A DNA stretch of 64,000 bases, taken from assembly GCF_000145255.1 (NCBI RefSeq), contig NC_014394.1:620001-684000 (forward strand), given 5' to 3'. Source of the stretch: Gallionella capsiferriformans ES-2 (lineage in GTDB: Bacteria; Pseudomonadota; Gammaproteobacteria; Burkholderiales; Gallionellaceae). A program made the translations under genes and the position numbers. The notes beneath the pieces were generated by a model. The model was not told the origin of the DNA and did no database searches. It saw only the letters and a list, made by a program, of their open reading frames with translations. Every line of letters starts with the position of its first letter. Positions within the stretch are counted from its first letter, which is position 1. Shown one piece after another: positions 19,856 to 29,972 of the stretch.

Positions 19856-20119
19856 CGCTATTCGGGCGATTAGGCTATTTATTCAGGGTGATTGTTTTGC
19901 AATGCACGGTGACTATATAGGGGAAATATTGAAATTTCGTTGCAGTCGCGAACAAACGGCAAGTAAATCTCGATACAATGCGCATCAGTTGATTGCTAAA
20001 CCGAGGATTGTGTGGTTTTTCACTGCCGCAATTATAACTCATCGACTCGCTCACGACCAAAACACGTGCAGCGGTCATTGATGCTGTTGCTGCGGCCTTA
20101 AATTTTTTCCTTTATCTAA

Positions 20120-21178
20120 ATGACAACATCCCGTTTTCCCGCATTGCAGTGGTTGCTTTTTGTTGTGCCAGCCTTGCTGTTGCTCTACTGGCTCAGCCCC
20201 ATCCTGACGCCTTTTGTGGCAGCGGCGATACTCGCCTATATCTGCAATCCGCTGGTGCGTCGTCTCGTCGTTTTGAAGTTGCCGCGAGCGGCGGCGGTGG
20301 TGATGGTGATGGTTTTTTTGATGCTGTTGTTCGCAGGTCTGTTGCTGATCATGCTGCCGCTGCTGGAAAAGGAAATCAGCCTGTTTATGGTGCGCCTCCC
20401 CGATTTGATCGAGATGTTGCGGGCTAGTCTGCTGCCGAAGCTGCAACTCTTGTTTGGTGCAGAACTGCAATGGGATAGCACGCTGCTGAAAAACTGGTTG
20501 TTGAGTCACTGGCAGTCGGCAGGCGGGGTGGCTGAAAAGCTGCTGCCCTGGTTGTCGAGCAGCGGCGGCAAAATTCTCAATGTGGCGATGAACCTGTTGT
20601 TGATTCCGGTCGCGATGTTTTATTTTTTGCGCGATGGGGGATTAATGTCCGCCAAATTTGATGCGCTGATTCCGCGTCACTGGCACGCTAAGGTGTGCGA
20701 GATCAGCGCCGAGGTAGACCGTGTGCTGGCGGAATTTTTGCGCGGACAAATCTCAGTCATGTTGCTGATGAGTGCTTTTTATAGTCTAGTGTTATGGGCG
20801 GTGGGGCTCGAATTTGCCTTGCCGATCGGCATTGTTGCCGGGATGCTGGTGTTCATTCCCTATCTGGGTATGGTGATTGGGCTGCTGCTGGCGACGCTGG
20901 CGGCCGTGATGCAATTTAGCGAATTAAGTAGCGTAGTGTGGGTGTGGGGCGTATTCGGCGCCGGTCAGATGCTAGAGGGTACCCTGGTCACGCCATGGCT
21001 AGTTGGCGAGCGGATCGGTCTGCATCCGCTGGCGGTTATTTTTGCGCTGCTGGCTTTCGGTCAGTTGTTTGGCTTTTTCGGCGTGCTGCTGGCCTTGCCG
21101 ATGTCGGCCATCCTGTTAGTTGGATTACGTCACGGCACGATCTGGTATCTGTCCAGCCGGATGTACGGTAAGCAATGA
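20120..21178 (+). CDS. AI-2E/PerM family transporter
   Basis: 352 residues. Eight or so hydrophobic segments arranged as two N-terminal helices, a soluble middle part, and a C-terminal cluster, as in the UPF0118/AI-2E family. The conserved GIVAGMLVFIPYLGMVIG segment is at about 235-255. Substrate unknown; relatives have been proposed as Na+/H+ antiporters or autoinducer exporters. Its stop overlaps the hda start (ATGA), the usual perM-hda pairing of betaproteobacteria. Confidence 0.88.
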   Translation: MTTSRFPALQWLLFVVPALLLLYWLSPILTPFVAAAILAYICNPLVRRLVVLKLPRAAAVVMVMVFLMLLFAGLLLIMLPLLEKEISLFMVRLPDLIEMLRASLLPKLQLLFGAELQWDSTLLKNWLLSHWQSAGGVAEKLLPWLSSSGGKILNVAMNLLLIPVAMFYFLRDGGLMSAKFDALIPRHWHAKVCEISAEVDRVLAEFLRGQISVMLLMSAFYSLVLWAVGLEFALPIGIVAGMLVFIPYLGMVIGLLLATLAAVMQFSELSSVVWVWGVFGAGQMLEGTLVTPWLVGERIGLHPLAVIFALLAFGQLFGFFGVLLALPMSAILLVGLRHGTIWYLSSRMYGKQ

Positions 21179-21843
21179 ATCAGTTACTGCTGGATATCAC
21201 GCCTGACTGGTGGCCGACCTTCGATAATTTTGTCGCGGGCGGCAATGCCGAATTGTTGTCTGTACTGCATCAAGCCTTGTCCGGCGAGAGCACGGATCGG
21301 TGTGTGTATGTATGGGGGGCGGACGGCAGCGGCAAGAGCCATTTGCTGCAAGCCTGTGTCGGGGTGGCGCAAAACGCGCATCTAAATGCGATTTATGCGC
21401 AAGGCTATGTGCCTGAGCCTGCTGAGGTGGTGGCGGTTGACGATGCCGATACGCTCGATGAAGCGGGACAAATCGAATTGTTCAATTTATACAACTGGAT
21501 GCGTGACAGTGGCGGCATGCTGCTGGTTTCCGGGCTGAGCTCTCCGTTGCATCTGAATGTGCGCGCTGATTTGCGCACTCGTTTAGGATGGGGGCTGGTA
21601 TATCAGGTGCAGGGGCTGAGCGACGAAGAGAAGGCCTTGGCGCTGGTAGGGCACGCGCAGGGCAGGGGATTTGCGCTGGCACCGGAAGTTGTGCAGTATC
21701 TGCTGCGTCACGGGCGTCGCGATCTGCCGAGTTTGCTGACGGTGCTCGACGCACTCGATGAGCACTCGCTGCGCCTGCACCGTGCCCCTTCGATCCCCTT
21801 GCTCAAGGAAGTGATGCAATTTGAAATCAATCTGGGAAGCTGA
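21175..21843 (+). CDS. hda: DnaA regulatory inactivator Hda
   Basis: 222 residues, a DnaA AAA+ domain without the DNA-binding domain. The N-terminal QLLLDI (residues 3-8) matches the sliding-clamp-binding pattern, and Walker A GADGSGKS is at 48-55; VDDADTL at about 87-93 serves as Walker B. Hda with the clamp stimulates ATP hydrolysis by DnaA and prevents re-initiation. It overlaps the perM gene and lies five bases before the HAD phosphatase. Confidence 0.93.
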   Translation: MNQLLLDITPDWWPTFDNFVAGGNAELLSVLHQALSGESTDRCVYVWGADGSGKSHLLQACVGVAQNAHLNAIYAQGYVPEPAEVVAVDDADTLDEAGQIELFNLYNWMRDSGGMLLVSGLSSPLHLNVRADLRTRLGWGLVYQVQGLSDEEKALALVGHAQGRGFALAPEVVQYLLRHGRRDLPSLLTVLDALDEHSLRLHRAPSIPLLKEVMQFEINLGS

Positions 21844-21848
21844 CTGAC

Positions 21849-22511
21849 ATGAATTTAGCCTTATTTGATCTGGATAATACGCTGCTTAACGGCGACAGCG
21901 ATTTTGAGTGGTCGCAATTTTTGATTCGCATCGGCATACTCGATCGCGAACTGTTCGAGGTAAAAAATCAAGCCTTTTACGATCAGTACAAGGCGGGCAC
22001 GCTTGATATCCATGAGTTTTTAGACTTTCAGCTCAAGCCCTTGTCGCGCCACTCGCGTAAGACGCTCGACACTTGGCACGCGCAGTTTATGCGCCAGAGC
22101 GTGATGCCGATGGTGACACAAGCCTCGCGCGATCTGGTGCAGCGGCACCGGCAGGCGGGGGACGTCTGCGTCATCATCACTGCGACTAACAGCTTTGTCA
22201 CCGCACCGATTGCGTGTGAGTTCGGCATCGAGCATCTGATTGCGACCGAACCTGAACACATCGAGGGCGAATTTACCGGTCGCGTTGCCGACGTGCCGTG
22301 TTTCCGCGAGGGAAAAATCACGCGGTTGACGAACTGGTTGAATTCACACGGCTGGACGCTGGAGAGTTTCGAGAACAGCACTTTTTACAGCGATTCGCTC
22401 AACGATCTGCCGCTGATGTGCAAGGTGAAACATCCTGTCGCTGCAAACCCCGATGAGACCTTGCGTGCGCATGCCGTGCAGCATGGCTGGGACATCATCA
22501 ATTTACGCTAG
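21849..22511 (+). CDS. HAD-IB family phosphatase (SerB/histidinol-phosphatase-like)
   Basis: 220 residues. Motif I DLDNT with nucleophile D7 and acid D9, motif II at ITATNSF (about 112-118), and motif III SDSLNDLPLM near residues 178-187. The alpha-helical cap lies between motifs I and II, as in subfamily IB. Substrate is uncertain: phosphoserine, histidinol-phosphate or other small phosphate esters are possible. Directly follows hda. Confidence 0.85.
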   Translation: MNLALFDLDNTLLNGDSDFEWSQFLIRIGILDRELFEVKNQAFYDQYKAGTLDIHEFLDFQLKPLSRHSRKTLDTWHAQFMRQSVMPMVTQASRDLVQRHRQAGDVCVIITATNSFVTAPIACEFGIEHLIATEPEHIEGEFTGRVADVPCFREGKITRLTNWLNSHGWTLESFENSTFYSDSLNDLPLMCKVKHPVAANPDETLRAHAVQHGWDIINLR

Positions 22512-22580
22512 CGGCACGGGTTTTCTTGTACAATTTATCAGCGAAGGCTGTATGAAATCATTGCGTAAAGGGGGACTGTT

Positions 22581-22769
22581 ATGAAGCCGCATAACTATAT
22601 CGGGTATGAGAAAGTCATGCACGAAGCGCTGGTCGCGGCGCGTGGTGCGAAGGTGGGCACCCATGAAGATAAAATTCATGCGCTCGAACGTAAACTCGAA
22701 ACATCCAAGTTGTCGCATCTGGAAATAGCGGAAATTCAGAAGCAACTCAAACACTTGCGTTCCCGTTAA
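22581..22769 (+). CDS. Hypothetical 62-residue protein with C-terminal coiled coil
   Basis: ATG after GGGGG-like spacing; the product is 62 residues, soluble and charged. The C-terminal half (about 32-60) has heptad-like L and I spacing in a K/E-rich helix. A hairpin follows the stop, which supports a real gene. No family is recognised. Confidence 0.6.
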   Translation: MKPHNYIGYEKVMHEALVAARGAKVGTHEDKIHALERKLETSKLSHLEIAEIQKQLKHLRSR

Positions 22770-22775
22770 GTCACA

Positions 22776-22798
22776 GCCACTCCCGTGCGGAGTGGCTG
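22776..22798. terminator. Hairpin between convergent genes (weak terminator)
   Basis: AGCCACTCC / GGAGTGGCT, a 9-bp perfect stem with a five-base loop. No T-run on either side, so intrinsic termination may be weak. It separates the small orphan gene from mfd. Confidence 0.55.
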
Positions 22799-22807
22799 AT
22801 TCCTGCC

Positions 22808-25800
22808 CTATTTCAACTCGTTGATGAAATTTCTGATCGTCAGCACCCGTTGAGTTAAATCCGTATGTTTGACCTCGATGCGCAGTTTGTCCTGTCCGAT
22901 CATTTTGATGTAGCGGCGGCTTTGGATCAGCGTGATGATTTTCATCGGGTCGATCGGCGGATTTTGCACGAACTGAATCTGAATGGCCTCATCCGACGCA
23001 TCCACTTTGCAGATTCCTAACGGTTTGGCGGCAATGCGCAGGCGATGGCTGTCGAGCAGTGTTTGCGCGGCCTCCGGCAGCAGGCCGAATCGGTCGATCA
23101 ATTCTTGATGCATGGAGTCGAGTTCAGGCTGGTTCGTGCAATTGGCCAGCCGTTTGTAGATCACCAGCCGCTGGTGGATGTCGCCGCAATACTCATCAGG
23201 GAGTAGTGCCGGGCTGTGCAGATTGATTTCGGTGGTGACGCCGAGCGGGTGCGCCATGTCCGGCTCACGCCCCTGCTTGAGGGAGGCAACGGCGGCATTG
23301 AGCATTTCGGTATACAGCGAAAACCCGATTTCCTGCATCTCGCCGCTTTGCGATTCGCCCAGCACTTCGCCCGCTCCGCGTATTTCCAGATCGTGCATCG
23401 CCAGAAAAAAGCCGCTGCCCAGTTGTTCCATCGCCTGTATCGCTTCCAGACGTTTTTTGGCCTGTACGGTCAGGCCGTCCAGACTGTCCACCAGCAGATA
23501 AGCGTACGCCTGATGGTGTGATCGTCCGACACGGCCTCGCAACTGGTGCAATTGCGCAAGGCCGAAGCGGTCTGCGCGATTCATGATGATGGTGTTGGCG
23601 GTGGGTACATCGATGCCGGTCTCGATGATGGTGGTGCACAACAGGATGTTAAAACGCTGCTGATAGAAGTCGCGCATGACGGCCTCTAACTCGCGCTCGC
23701 CCATCTGGCCGTGTGCGGTGCGGATGCGCGCCTCAGGCAGCAACTCTGTCAGCTTTTCCGCCATGTTGGCGATGGTGTCCACCTCGTTGTGCAGGAAATA
23801 CACCTGACCGCCGCGCTTGAGTTCGCGCAGCACCGCTTCGCGGATCACGCCCTGGCTATAGGCGCTGACGAAGGTTTTAATGGACAAGCGCCGCTGCGGG
23901 GCGGTCGCGATGATGGAAAAGTCGCGCAGTCCTTCGAGCGACATCGCAAGTGTCCTCGGAATCGGCGTGGCGGTCAGCGTCAGGATATCCACTTCGGCGC
24001 GTAATGCTTTCAGGCGTTCCTTCTGCTGCACGCCGAAACGGTGTTCCTCATCGATAATCAGCAGCCCCAGATTGTCGAATTCGATGCCTTTCTGGATCAG
24101 TTTGTGGGTGCCGATGATGATGTCGAGTTTGCCCTCAGCCATTTCTTTTAAGGCCTGCGTCTGTTCTTTGGCCGAACGGAAGCGCGACAGCTCGCCGATG
24201 CGGATCGGCCAGTCGGCGAAACGGGTGGAGAAATTCTGGTAGTGCTGTTCGGCAAGCAGCGTGGTTGGCACCAGCACGGCAACCTGTTTGCCGTCCATGA
24301 CGGCGACGAACGCGGCGCGCAGGGCGACTTCGGTTTTGCCGAACCCGACGTCACCGCAAATCAGTCTGTCCATCGGTTTTCCCGATTGCAGGTCTTCGAT
24401 GACGGCGTTGATGGCGGCGGCCTGATCGGGCGTTTCTTCGAACCCGAAGCCTGCGGCAAATTCTTCATAATCGCGCAGCGTCAGTTTGAAGGCATGCCCC
24501 TTGCGGGTGGCGCGCTGGGCGTAGATGTTCAGAAGCTCGGCAGCGGTGTCGCGTACCTGTTGCATTGCACGGCGTTTAGCCTTATCCCATGCGCCGTTGC
24601 CGAGTTTGTGTAGCGGGGCGGTATCATGCGCCCCTCCGCTGTAGCGGCCGATCACATGCAGTAGCGATACCGGCACGTATAACTTATCGGAGCCTGCATA
24701 TTCGAGCAGCAGGAATTCGCCCATTCCTTCGCCCAGATCCAGATTGACCAGACCCTGATAGCGCGCAATGCCGTGCTGCTCGTGCACCACCGGGTCGCCA
24801 ACCTTGAGTTCGGACAGGTCGCGCAACATACCTTCGATGTTGGTTTTTTTAGCGATTCGGGCCGCGCGGTTGCGGGGCATGGAGGCATACAGCTCGCTCT
24901 CGGTTACGATGGCTAAGCGTTCATCCGGCAGCAAGAAGCCGTTTTGCAGCGGCGCGATGCACAGCATGAACCGGGCCTTGTGCTGCAAGAAAACGGCGAA
25001 ATTTTCGCATACTTCCGCTTTCAGGCCATATTCCTGCAAATAGCCCGACATGATTTCGCGCCGCCCCAGGCTGTCCGCCAGCAGCAGCGTGCGTCCGTCA
25101 TACGTTTGTAGAAATTGTGCAAAGGCCTGTGTCGGCATCTCGGCGTGACGGTTGACCGCGATGTTGGGCAGTTTGTCGGTCGCGCAAGGGGTGAGATTGG
25201 CGGAGTCGCCATCCGGCGCAATATCGAGCCTTGCGAATGCGCGGGCGGCAATAAAAAATTCCTCGGCATCCATGAACAAATCCGCCAGCGGCAGCAGCGG
25301 GTGTTGCGGGTCGCCTCGTAGCAGGTTGTAGCGCGAGGCGGCATCCACGCCGAACTGCGCAATCGCCGCATCCACATTACCATGCAGGCACAGCGTGGCA
25401 TTTTTCGGCAGATAGTCGAATACGGTGGCGGTCTTGTCGAAGAACAGCGGCAGGTAATACTCGATCCCTGCCGGTGCATTGCCTTTGCTGACTTCTTTGT
25501 AGATGCGCGACTTGGACGGGTCGCCCTCGAACAGGTCGCGGAAACGCTGGCGAAAATGCGCCTGACCTTTTTCATCCAGCGGAAATTCCCGCGCGGGTAG
25601 CAGGCGGATTTCAGGAACCGGATACAGGGTGCGTTGCGTGTCCACGTCAAACGTTGAAATGCTCTCAATTTCATCGTCGAATAAATCGATGCGATACGGT
25701 AGCACGCTGCCCATGGCAAACAAGTCGATGATGCCGCCTCTGACGCAGAATTCGCCGGGCGACAACACCTGTTGCACGTGGCTGTAGCCGGCGAATGTCA

Positions 25801-26212
25801 TCTGTTCGCGCAAGGCCGGCAGATTGAGTTTTTCGCCGCGTTTGATAAAAAAGGTGAACGCGGCCAGATATTCAGCCGGTGGCAACGGGTAGAGCGCGGT
25901 CGTGACCGGCACCACCAGCACGTCGCACGACTGACTGCGCACATGGTGCAGTGTGGACAGGCGTTCTGAGATCAGGTCCTGATGCGGCGAGAAATGGTCG
26001 TACGGCAACGTCTCCCAGTCAGGCAGCAGGTGTACGCGCAAGTCGGGCGCGAAGAACGGTATTTCCTCGATGAGTCGCTGGGCCTCATTCGCATTCGCCG
26101 TGATGACCACCAGGGGCTTATGTTGATCAGCAAATTGCGCCAGTGCCAGCGCGTCGGAGGAGCCGATAAGGCGGGTATAGCGGGGGCGTGTGTGGGTCGA
26201 TGTGAACAGCAT
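22808..26212 (-). CDS. mfd: Transcription-repair coupling factor
   Basis: 1134 residues, the standard size. Domain order: UvrB-like D1-D2 (about 1-330), D3, RNA-polymerase-interacting CarD-like domain (about 465-535, LKVGDPVVHEQHGIARYQG), then the RecG-like helicase with Walker A GDVGFGKTEVAL (about 613-624) and DEEH, and the TRCF C-terminal domain. Mfd pushes stalled RNA polymerase off lesions and recruits UvrA. uvrA and mutS are also in this window but not adjacent. Confidence 0.98.
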   Translation of the reverse strand: MLFTSTHTRPRYTRLIGSSDALALAQFADQHKPLVVITANANEAQRLIEEIPFFAPDLRVHLLPDWETLPYDHFSPHQDLISERLSTLHHVRSQSCDVLVVPVTTALYPLPPAEYLAAFTFFIKRGEKLNLPALREQMTFAGYSHVQQVLSPGEFCVRGGIIDLFAMGSVLPYRIDLFDDEIESISTFDVDTQRTLYPVPEIRLLPAREFPLDEKGQAHFRQRFRDLFEGDPSKSRIYKEVSKGNAPAGIEYYLPLFFDKTATVFDYLPKNATLCLHGNVDAAIAQFGVDAASRYNLLRGDPQHPLLPLADLFMDAEEFFIAARAFARLDIAPDGDSANLTPCATDKLPNIAVNRHAEMPTQAFAQFLQTYDGRTLLLADSLGRREIMSGYLQEYGLKAEVCENFAVFLQHKARFMLCIAPLQNGFLLPDERLAIVTESELYASMPRNRAARIAKKTNIEGMLRDLSELKVGDPVVHEQHGIARYQGLVNLDLGEGMGEFLLLEYAGSDKLYVPVSLLHVIGRYSGGAHDTAPLHKLGNGAWDKAKRRAMQQVRDTAAELLNIYAQRATRKGHAFKLTLRDYEEFAAGFGFEETPDQAAAINAVIEDLQSGKPMDRLICGDVGFGKTEVALRAAFVAVMDGKQVAVLVPTTLLAEQHYQNFSTRFADWPIRIGELSRFRSAKEQTQALKEMAEGKLDIIIGTHKLIQKGIEFDNLGLLIIDEEHRFGVQQKERLKALRAEVDILTLTATPIPRTLAMSLEGLRDFSIIATAPQRRLSIKTFVSAYSQGVIREAVLRELKRGGQVYFLHNEVDTIANMAEKLTELLPEARIRTAHGQMGERELEAVMRDFYQQRFNILLCTTIIETGIDVPTANTIIMNRADRFGLAQLHQLRGRVGRSHHQAYAYLLVDSLDGLTVQAKKRLEAIQAMEQLGSGFFLAMHDLEIRGAGEVLGESQSGEMQEIGFSLYTEMLNAAVASLKQGREPDMAHPLGVTTEINLHSPALLPDEYCGDIHQRLVIYKRLANCTNQPELDSMHQELIDRFGLLPEAAQTLLDSHRLRIAAKPLGICKVDASDEAIQIQFVQNPPIDPMKIITLIQSRRYIKMIGQDKLRIEVKHTDLTQRVLTIRNFINELK

Positions 26213-26436
26213 GGCTGAAATCTGAAGACGAATAGCCGTGCATTATCCAAGAAAAACCGCTCATCCGCATCCGTGATTGCAAAGCTTGCGTGTAAGCAGG
26301 AAATTAATCGCAGATAGCGCGTGCGCATTCGGTCTGCGTAGCGCGGTACGATGTGGCAGGCCGATTTGCTCTGTTGTCGGTTAGAATGAGGCCTTCGCGC
26401 GATTCCGTTATTTTCCCCTGCCGATATCGAGATCTT

Positions 26437-27117
26437 ATGACACAATTTTACGCTCTGGTTCCCGCCGCCGGTTTTGGCGCGCGCATGGGACATGAGTTAC
26501 CCAAGCAATATCTGCCGCTGGCAGGTCATCCGATGATTTATCACGCGATCGCGACGCTGTGTGATTGCGCGGAAATCACGACCGTGTTTGTGGTGTTGTC
26601 GGTTCATGACACATTATTTGATGCCTGTGACTGGAGCCGGTTTGGCGATAAGCTGCAGCCTTTATATTGCGGCGGCGAAACACGTGCGGATACGGTGTTG
26701 AACGGACTTCTTGCGTCTGAACTGGAGCCGGATGACTGGGTGTTGGTGCACGATGCGGCGCGTCCTTGTCTTGCAAATGCGCATTTGACGAAGCTGATCA
26801 ATGAATTAAAGGATGATCCGATAGGCGGCATACTGGCGGTGCCTGTCGCGGACACATTAAAACGCGCGAATGCTGCCGGACGCATACAGAATACTGAAAA
26901 CCGCGAGCAGTTATGGCAGGCGCAGACGCCGCAGATGTTCCGCGCAGGTCTGCTGGCGCAAGCCTTGCAGCAATGCAAAGCCGTGACCGATGAGGCGTCG
27001 GCCATCGAGGCGCTGGGGCTGCATCCTAAGCTGGTTGCAGGCGATTCAACGAATTTTAAAGTGACCTATCCGCAGGATTTGAGGATGGCCGAATTGTTGC
27101 TTGGAGAGAAAAAATGA
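26437..27117 (+). CDS. ispD: 2-C-methyl-D-erythritol 4-phosphate cytidylyltransferase
   Basis: 226 residues from ATG 26437; an in-frame extension upstream is unlikely because the product then starts with non-family sequence. Third step of the MEP isoprenoid pathway. The CTP-binding P-loop-like [10 protein letters not shown] is at about 9-18, followed by PKQY; VHDAARP is near residue 106. Overlaps ispF by four bases (ATGA), the common ispDF pair. Confidence 0.96.
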   Translation: MTQFYALVPAAGFGARMGHELPKQYLPLAGHPMIYHAIATLCDCAEITTVFVVLSVHDTLFDACDWSRFGDKLQPLYCGGETRADTVLNGLLASELEPDDWVLVHDAARPCLANAHLTKLINELKDDPIGGILAVPVADTLKRANAAGRIQNTENREQLWQAQTPQMFRAGLLAQALQQCKAVTDEASAIEALGLHPKLVAGDSTNFKVTYPQDLRMAELLLGEKK

Positions 27118-27590
27118 GGATAGGGCAGGGGTTTGACGTACATCAACTGGTTGAGGGGCGAGCGCTCATCATCGGCGGTGTCACCATCCCGTATGAAAAG
27201 GGTTTGCTAGGCCATTCGGATGCCGATGTCTTGTTGCATGCGATTTGCGATGCGCTGCTGGGTGCCGCAGCCTTGGGGGATATCGGACGGCACTTTTCCG
27301 ATACCGATGCCAAATTCAAAAATATCGACAGCCGCATCCTGCTGCGTGAAACGCTGCATCTGGTGCGCGGGGCGGGATTCCGCGTCGGCAATGTGGATGC
27401 GACCATCATCGCGCAAAGCCCTAAGATGGCGCCGCATATATTTAAGATGGTCGAACACATCGCCGCTGACCTGCGCATCGAGAAGAGCGCCGTGAACGTG
27501 AAGGCTACCACCACCGAGAAACTAGGTTATACCGGACGCGGCGAAGGTATCGCCGCACAGGCGGTTGTCTTGCTGATTGCCGAGCAATGA
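27114..27590 (+). CDS. ispF: 2-C-methyl-D-erythritol 2,4-cyclodiphosphate synthase
   Basis: 158 residues, typical. Metal ligands D8, H10 (GFDVH) and H42 (LLHAICD) are present, as is the C-terminal [19 protein letters not shown] substrate loop. Follows IspD in the MEP pathway. Stop overlaps the tsaB start. Confidence 0.97.
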   Translation: MRIGQGFDVHQLVEGRALIIGGVTIPYEKGLLGHSDADVLLHAICDALLGAAALGDIGRHFSDTDAKFKNIDSRILLRETLHLVRGAGFRVGNVDATIIAQSPKMAPHIFKMVEHIAADLRIEKSAVNVKATTTEKLGYTGRGEGIAAQAVVLLIAEQ

Positions 27591-28291
27591 AGATACTGGG
27601 ACTGGACACTTCCACCGAATATTGTTCGGTAGCGCTCTGGCAGGCGGGGGCGGTCATTGAGCATTGCGAACTCGTCGGGCAGAAACATTCTGAATTGCTG
27701 ATCGGGATGGTAAGTGCGTTGCTTCAGGATTCGGGACTGAGGATTGCGGATCTGGACGGTATCGCCTACGGTTCGGGGCCGGGTTCGTTTACCGGCGTGC
27801 GCATCGCGTGCGGGGCGACTCAAGGACTCGCGCTGGGGGCTGATTTGCCGGTATCCGGTATCTGCACCTTGCTGGCGCTGGCTGAAGCGTCGGGCCGGGA
27901 TCGCGTGATTGCGGCGCTGGATGCGCGTATGGGCGAGATTTATTGTGCCGCCTATCAAAAGCTGGAGGGCGCATGGATGGTCGTTTTTGAGCCCTGTCTT
28001 TGTAAGCCTGATGTGGCGCCGGCAGTTGACGGTGCGGACTGGTTTGGCATGGGCAGCGGTTTTGCCGCGTTTTCGGAAGCATTGCAGGCGCGCTATGCAG
28101 GGCAGTTGAACGGTGTCGACGGGGCGGCCATTCCGCAAGCCGCGGCGATCGCAAAACTGGGTGCCGGGCAGTTTGCCGCAGGACTCGGTGCGGATGCCGC
28201 AGCCGCGCAGCCCTTTTACCTGCGTGATAAAGTGGCTTTGAAAACGGCTGAGCGGGAGCAATTAGCCCGCGCCTCGCGGATCGATAATTAG
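27587..28291 (+). CDS. tsaB: tRNA threonylcarbamoyladenosine biosynthesis protein TsaB
   Basis: 234 residues. ASKHA-fold partner of TsaD and TsaE in t6A37 synthesis. N-terminal [12 protein letters not shown] and the [12 protein letters not shown] motif at about 64-75 are diagnostic. It overlaps ispF; rimI follows after a 261-bp gap, a looser version of the usual tsaB-rimI link. Confidence 0.92.
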   Translation: MKILGLDTSTEYCSVALWQAGAVIEHCELVGQKHSELLIGMVSALLQDSGLRIADLDGIAYGSGPGSFTGVRIACGATQGLALGADLPVSGICTLLALAEASGRDRVIAALDARMGEIYCAAYQKLEGAWMVVFEPCLCKPDVAPAVDGADWFGMGSGFAAFSEALQARYAGQLNGVDGAAIPQAAAIAKLGAGQFAAGLGADAAAAQPFYLRDKVALKTAEREQLARASRIDN

Positions 28292-28552
28292 CCATGGAAC
28301 TTGCATAGCGTCATGGGCTTGCTTCGTGATTGACTGTTCATTTAGCTGCGGGGTTGATAATCGCCAAGAATCGCTGAAAGTGGCGCTCCGGAATGTTAAA
28401 TTTCATCGGTAAAATGCCGGTTGCATTGTAAACTGAGCGCCTGTATACGCATTTGAGGGGCTTCACGTCGCGTTAGACGCAGTCGCCAGTTTGCTCTGCT
28501 GTTTTATTTTTTTCTGTCGTATTCCCGTAATATATTGACCTTAGTGATTTAA

Positions 28553-29005
28553 ATGAGAACGATGACTTTGGCGGATCTCGATGCCGTCCTGACCGTTGAG
28601 CAGGTCGTGCAGGCCTATCCGTGGACGCGTGGTAATTTCAGCGATGCACTGAGCTGCGGCTACCTGTGTTTTGTAGACGAGTTGGCGGGTGAAGTGCGCG
28701 GTTATGCGGTGCTGATGCCTGGGGTGGGGGAGGCTGAATTGCTGACGATCGGGGTCGCATTGGCGCATCAGCGCAAGGGATTGGGCAGATTGATGCTCGC
28801 CGAGTTGTTAAGGCTGGCAGCTGAGAAACAGTTGTCACGGGTTTTTCTTGAAGTGAGAGCGTCTAACAGGGCGGCGATTGCCCTGTATTTACGCGCAGGG
28901 TTCGCGCAAATTGGTTTGCGGCGCGGATATTACCGGAATGCGGCAGGCAGCGAGGATGCGTTAGTGATGGCATGCGACAATTTTTCAGGTGAAAAAAATG
29001 GATAG
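28553..29005 (+). CDS. rimI: Ribosomal-protein-alanine N-acetyltransferase (RimI-like)
   Basis: 150 residues. GNAT fold: the acetyl-CoA pyrophosphate loop is HQRKGLG at about residues 75-81, and the C-terminal SNRAAIALYLRAGF segment is characteristic of RimI. In enterobacteria RimI acetylates S18. Linkage to tsaB and to the type 4 uracil-DNA glycosylase matches related genomes. The start is right after an in-frame stop, so it cannot be longer. Confidence 0.9.
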   Translation: MRTMTLADLDAVLTVEQVVQAYPWTRGNFSDALSCGYLCFVDELAGEVRGYAVLMPGVGEAELLTIGVALAHQRKGLGRLMLAELLRLAAEKQLSRVFLEVRASNRAAIALYLRAGFAQIGLRRGYYRNAAGSEDALVMACDNFSGEKNG

Positions 29006-29972
29006 GCGCGAGGCGATGCTGCGCGAATTGAATCTGTACCCCGTGTGGGTGCGGCGTAATCCTGTGTCGACTGAGGGGGATGCGCCCGTTGCGAAAAGCG
29101 CGCTGAATGCGGTGCCGGTTGAACAGGCTGTACCGGTTGAACCCGCAGCGCGGGCAGCGTCCGTTGAACCCGTTGAGCAGGTGGCGTCAGTTGAGGCCGT
29201 TGAACCCGTTGAGCAGGTAACGTCAGTCGAGCCATCGTTCGTGTCTCATAGCGGGACGGCATCGCCGCTTAGTCAGGATGCCGGTAACGCAATCGAGGTT
29301 CAGGCGCCTGTCGTCGATCTATTTGCCAGCGATTTTCAATTCGCTGCGCCGGGCGAGGCCGCAGACAACTCGTTGCGCGAGTTTCAGCTCAAAAATTCCG
29401 GGGGGCTGTTAGGCACTACCGACTGGCCCGAACTTCAGCAAAAAGTACAGGGATGCACGGAATGTAAGTTGCGTGCTGAGTGTACGCAACCGGTCTTCGG
29501 GACGGGGGACCCGCATGCGCGCTGGCTGTTTGTCGGTGAGGCGCCAGGTGCCGAGGAAGATGAGCTTTGCGAGCCCTTTGTCGGAGCATCGGGGCGACTG
29601 CTGGACAATATGCTGTTGGCGATCGGTTTGCAGCGCAGCGAGGTTTATCTCGCCAATGTGATCAAGTGCAGGCCGCTTGATGACCGGCATCCGCATGTGG
29701 GCGAGATTGCCGCCTGTCTGCCGTATTTGAAGCGCCAGATCGGTTTGCTGCAGCCCGCGGTGATTGTTGCGTTGGGTAAGACGGCGGCCTCTGCGCTCCT
29801 GGATACGGATGCGACGATCGCCAGTTTGCGAGGGATCGTGCATGACTACAAAGGGATTCCTTTGGTGGTGACTTACCATCCTGCCTATTTATTGCGCAGT
29901 CCGCTGGAAAAGGCGCGCGCCTGGCAGGATTTATGTCTGGCGGTGCAAACGATGGACGGTTGTACTGGTTAG
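28998..29972 (+). CDS. Type 4 uracil-DNA glycosylase with repetitive N-terminal linker
   Basis: 324 residues. The ATG at 28998 with AGG upstream is preferred over a GTG nine bases earlier. The catalytic part (about 135-324) has Fe-S cysteines (CTECK near 153-156, later IKCRP and AACLPY), motif A GEAPGAEEDELC, and motif B YHPAYLLR. It removes uracil from DNA. The first 130 residues hold a low-complexity linker built on VEP/VEQ repeats at about 40-80, encoded by near-tandem DNA repeats (29106-29230). Overlaps rimI by eight bases and the lplT stop by four. Confidence 0.9.
   Translation: MDRREAMLRELNLYPVWVRRNPVSTEGDAPVAKSALNAVPVEQAVPVEPAARAASVEPVEQVASVEAVEPVEQVTSVEPSFVSHSGTASPLSQDAGNAIEVQAPVVDLFASDFQFAAPGEAADNSLREFQLKNSGGLLGTTDWPELQQKVQGCTECKLRAECTQPVFGTGDPHARWLFVGEAPGAEEDELCEPFVGASGRLLDNMLLAIGLQRSEVYLANVIKCRPLDDRHPHVGEIAACLPYLKRQIGLLQPAVIVALGKTAASALLDTDATIASLRGIVHDYKGIPLVVTYHPAYLLRSPLEKARAWQDLCLAVQTMDGCTG

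Noticed and set aside
19856-20119. FNR/ANR site upstream of pflB
   Set aside because: Only one TTGAT half-site is seen; the other half does not match ATCAA at the right spacing.
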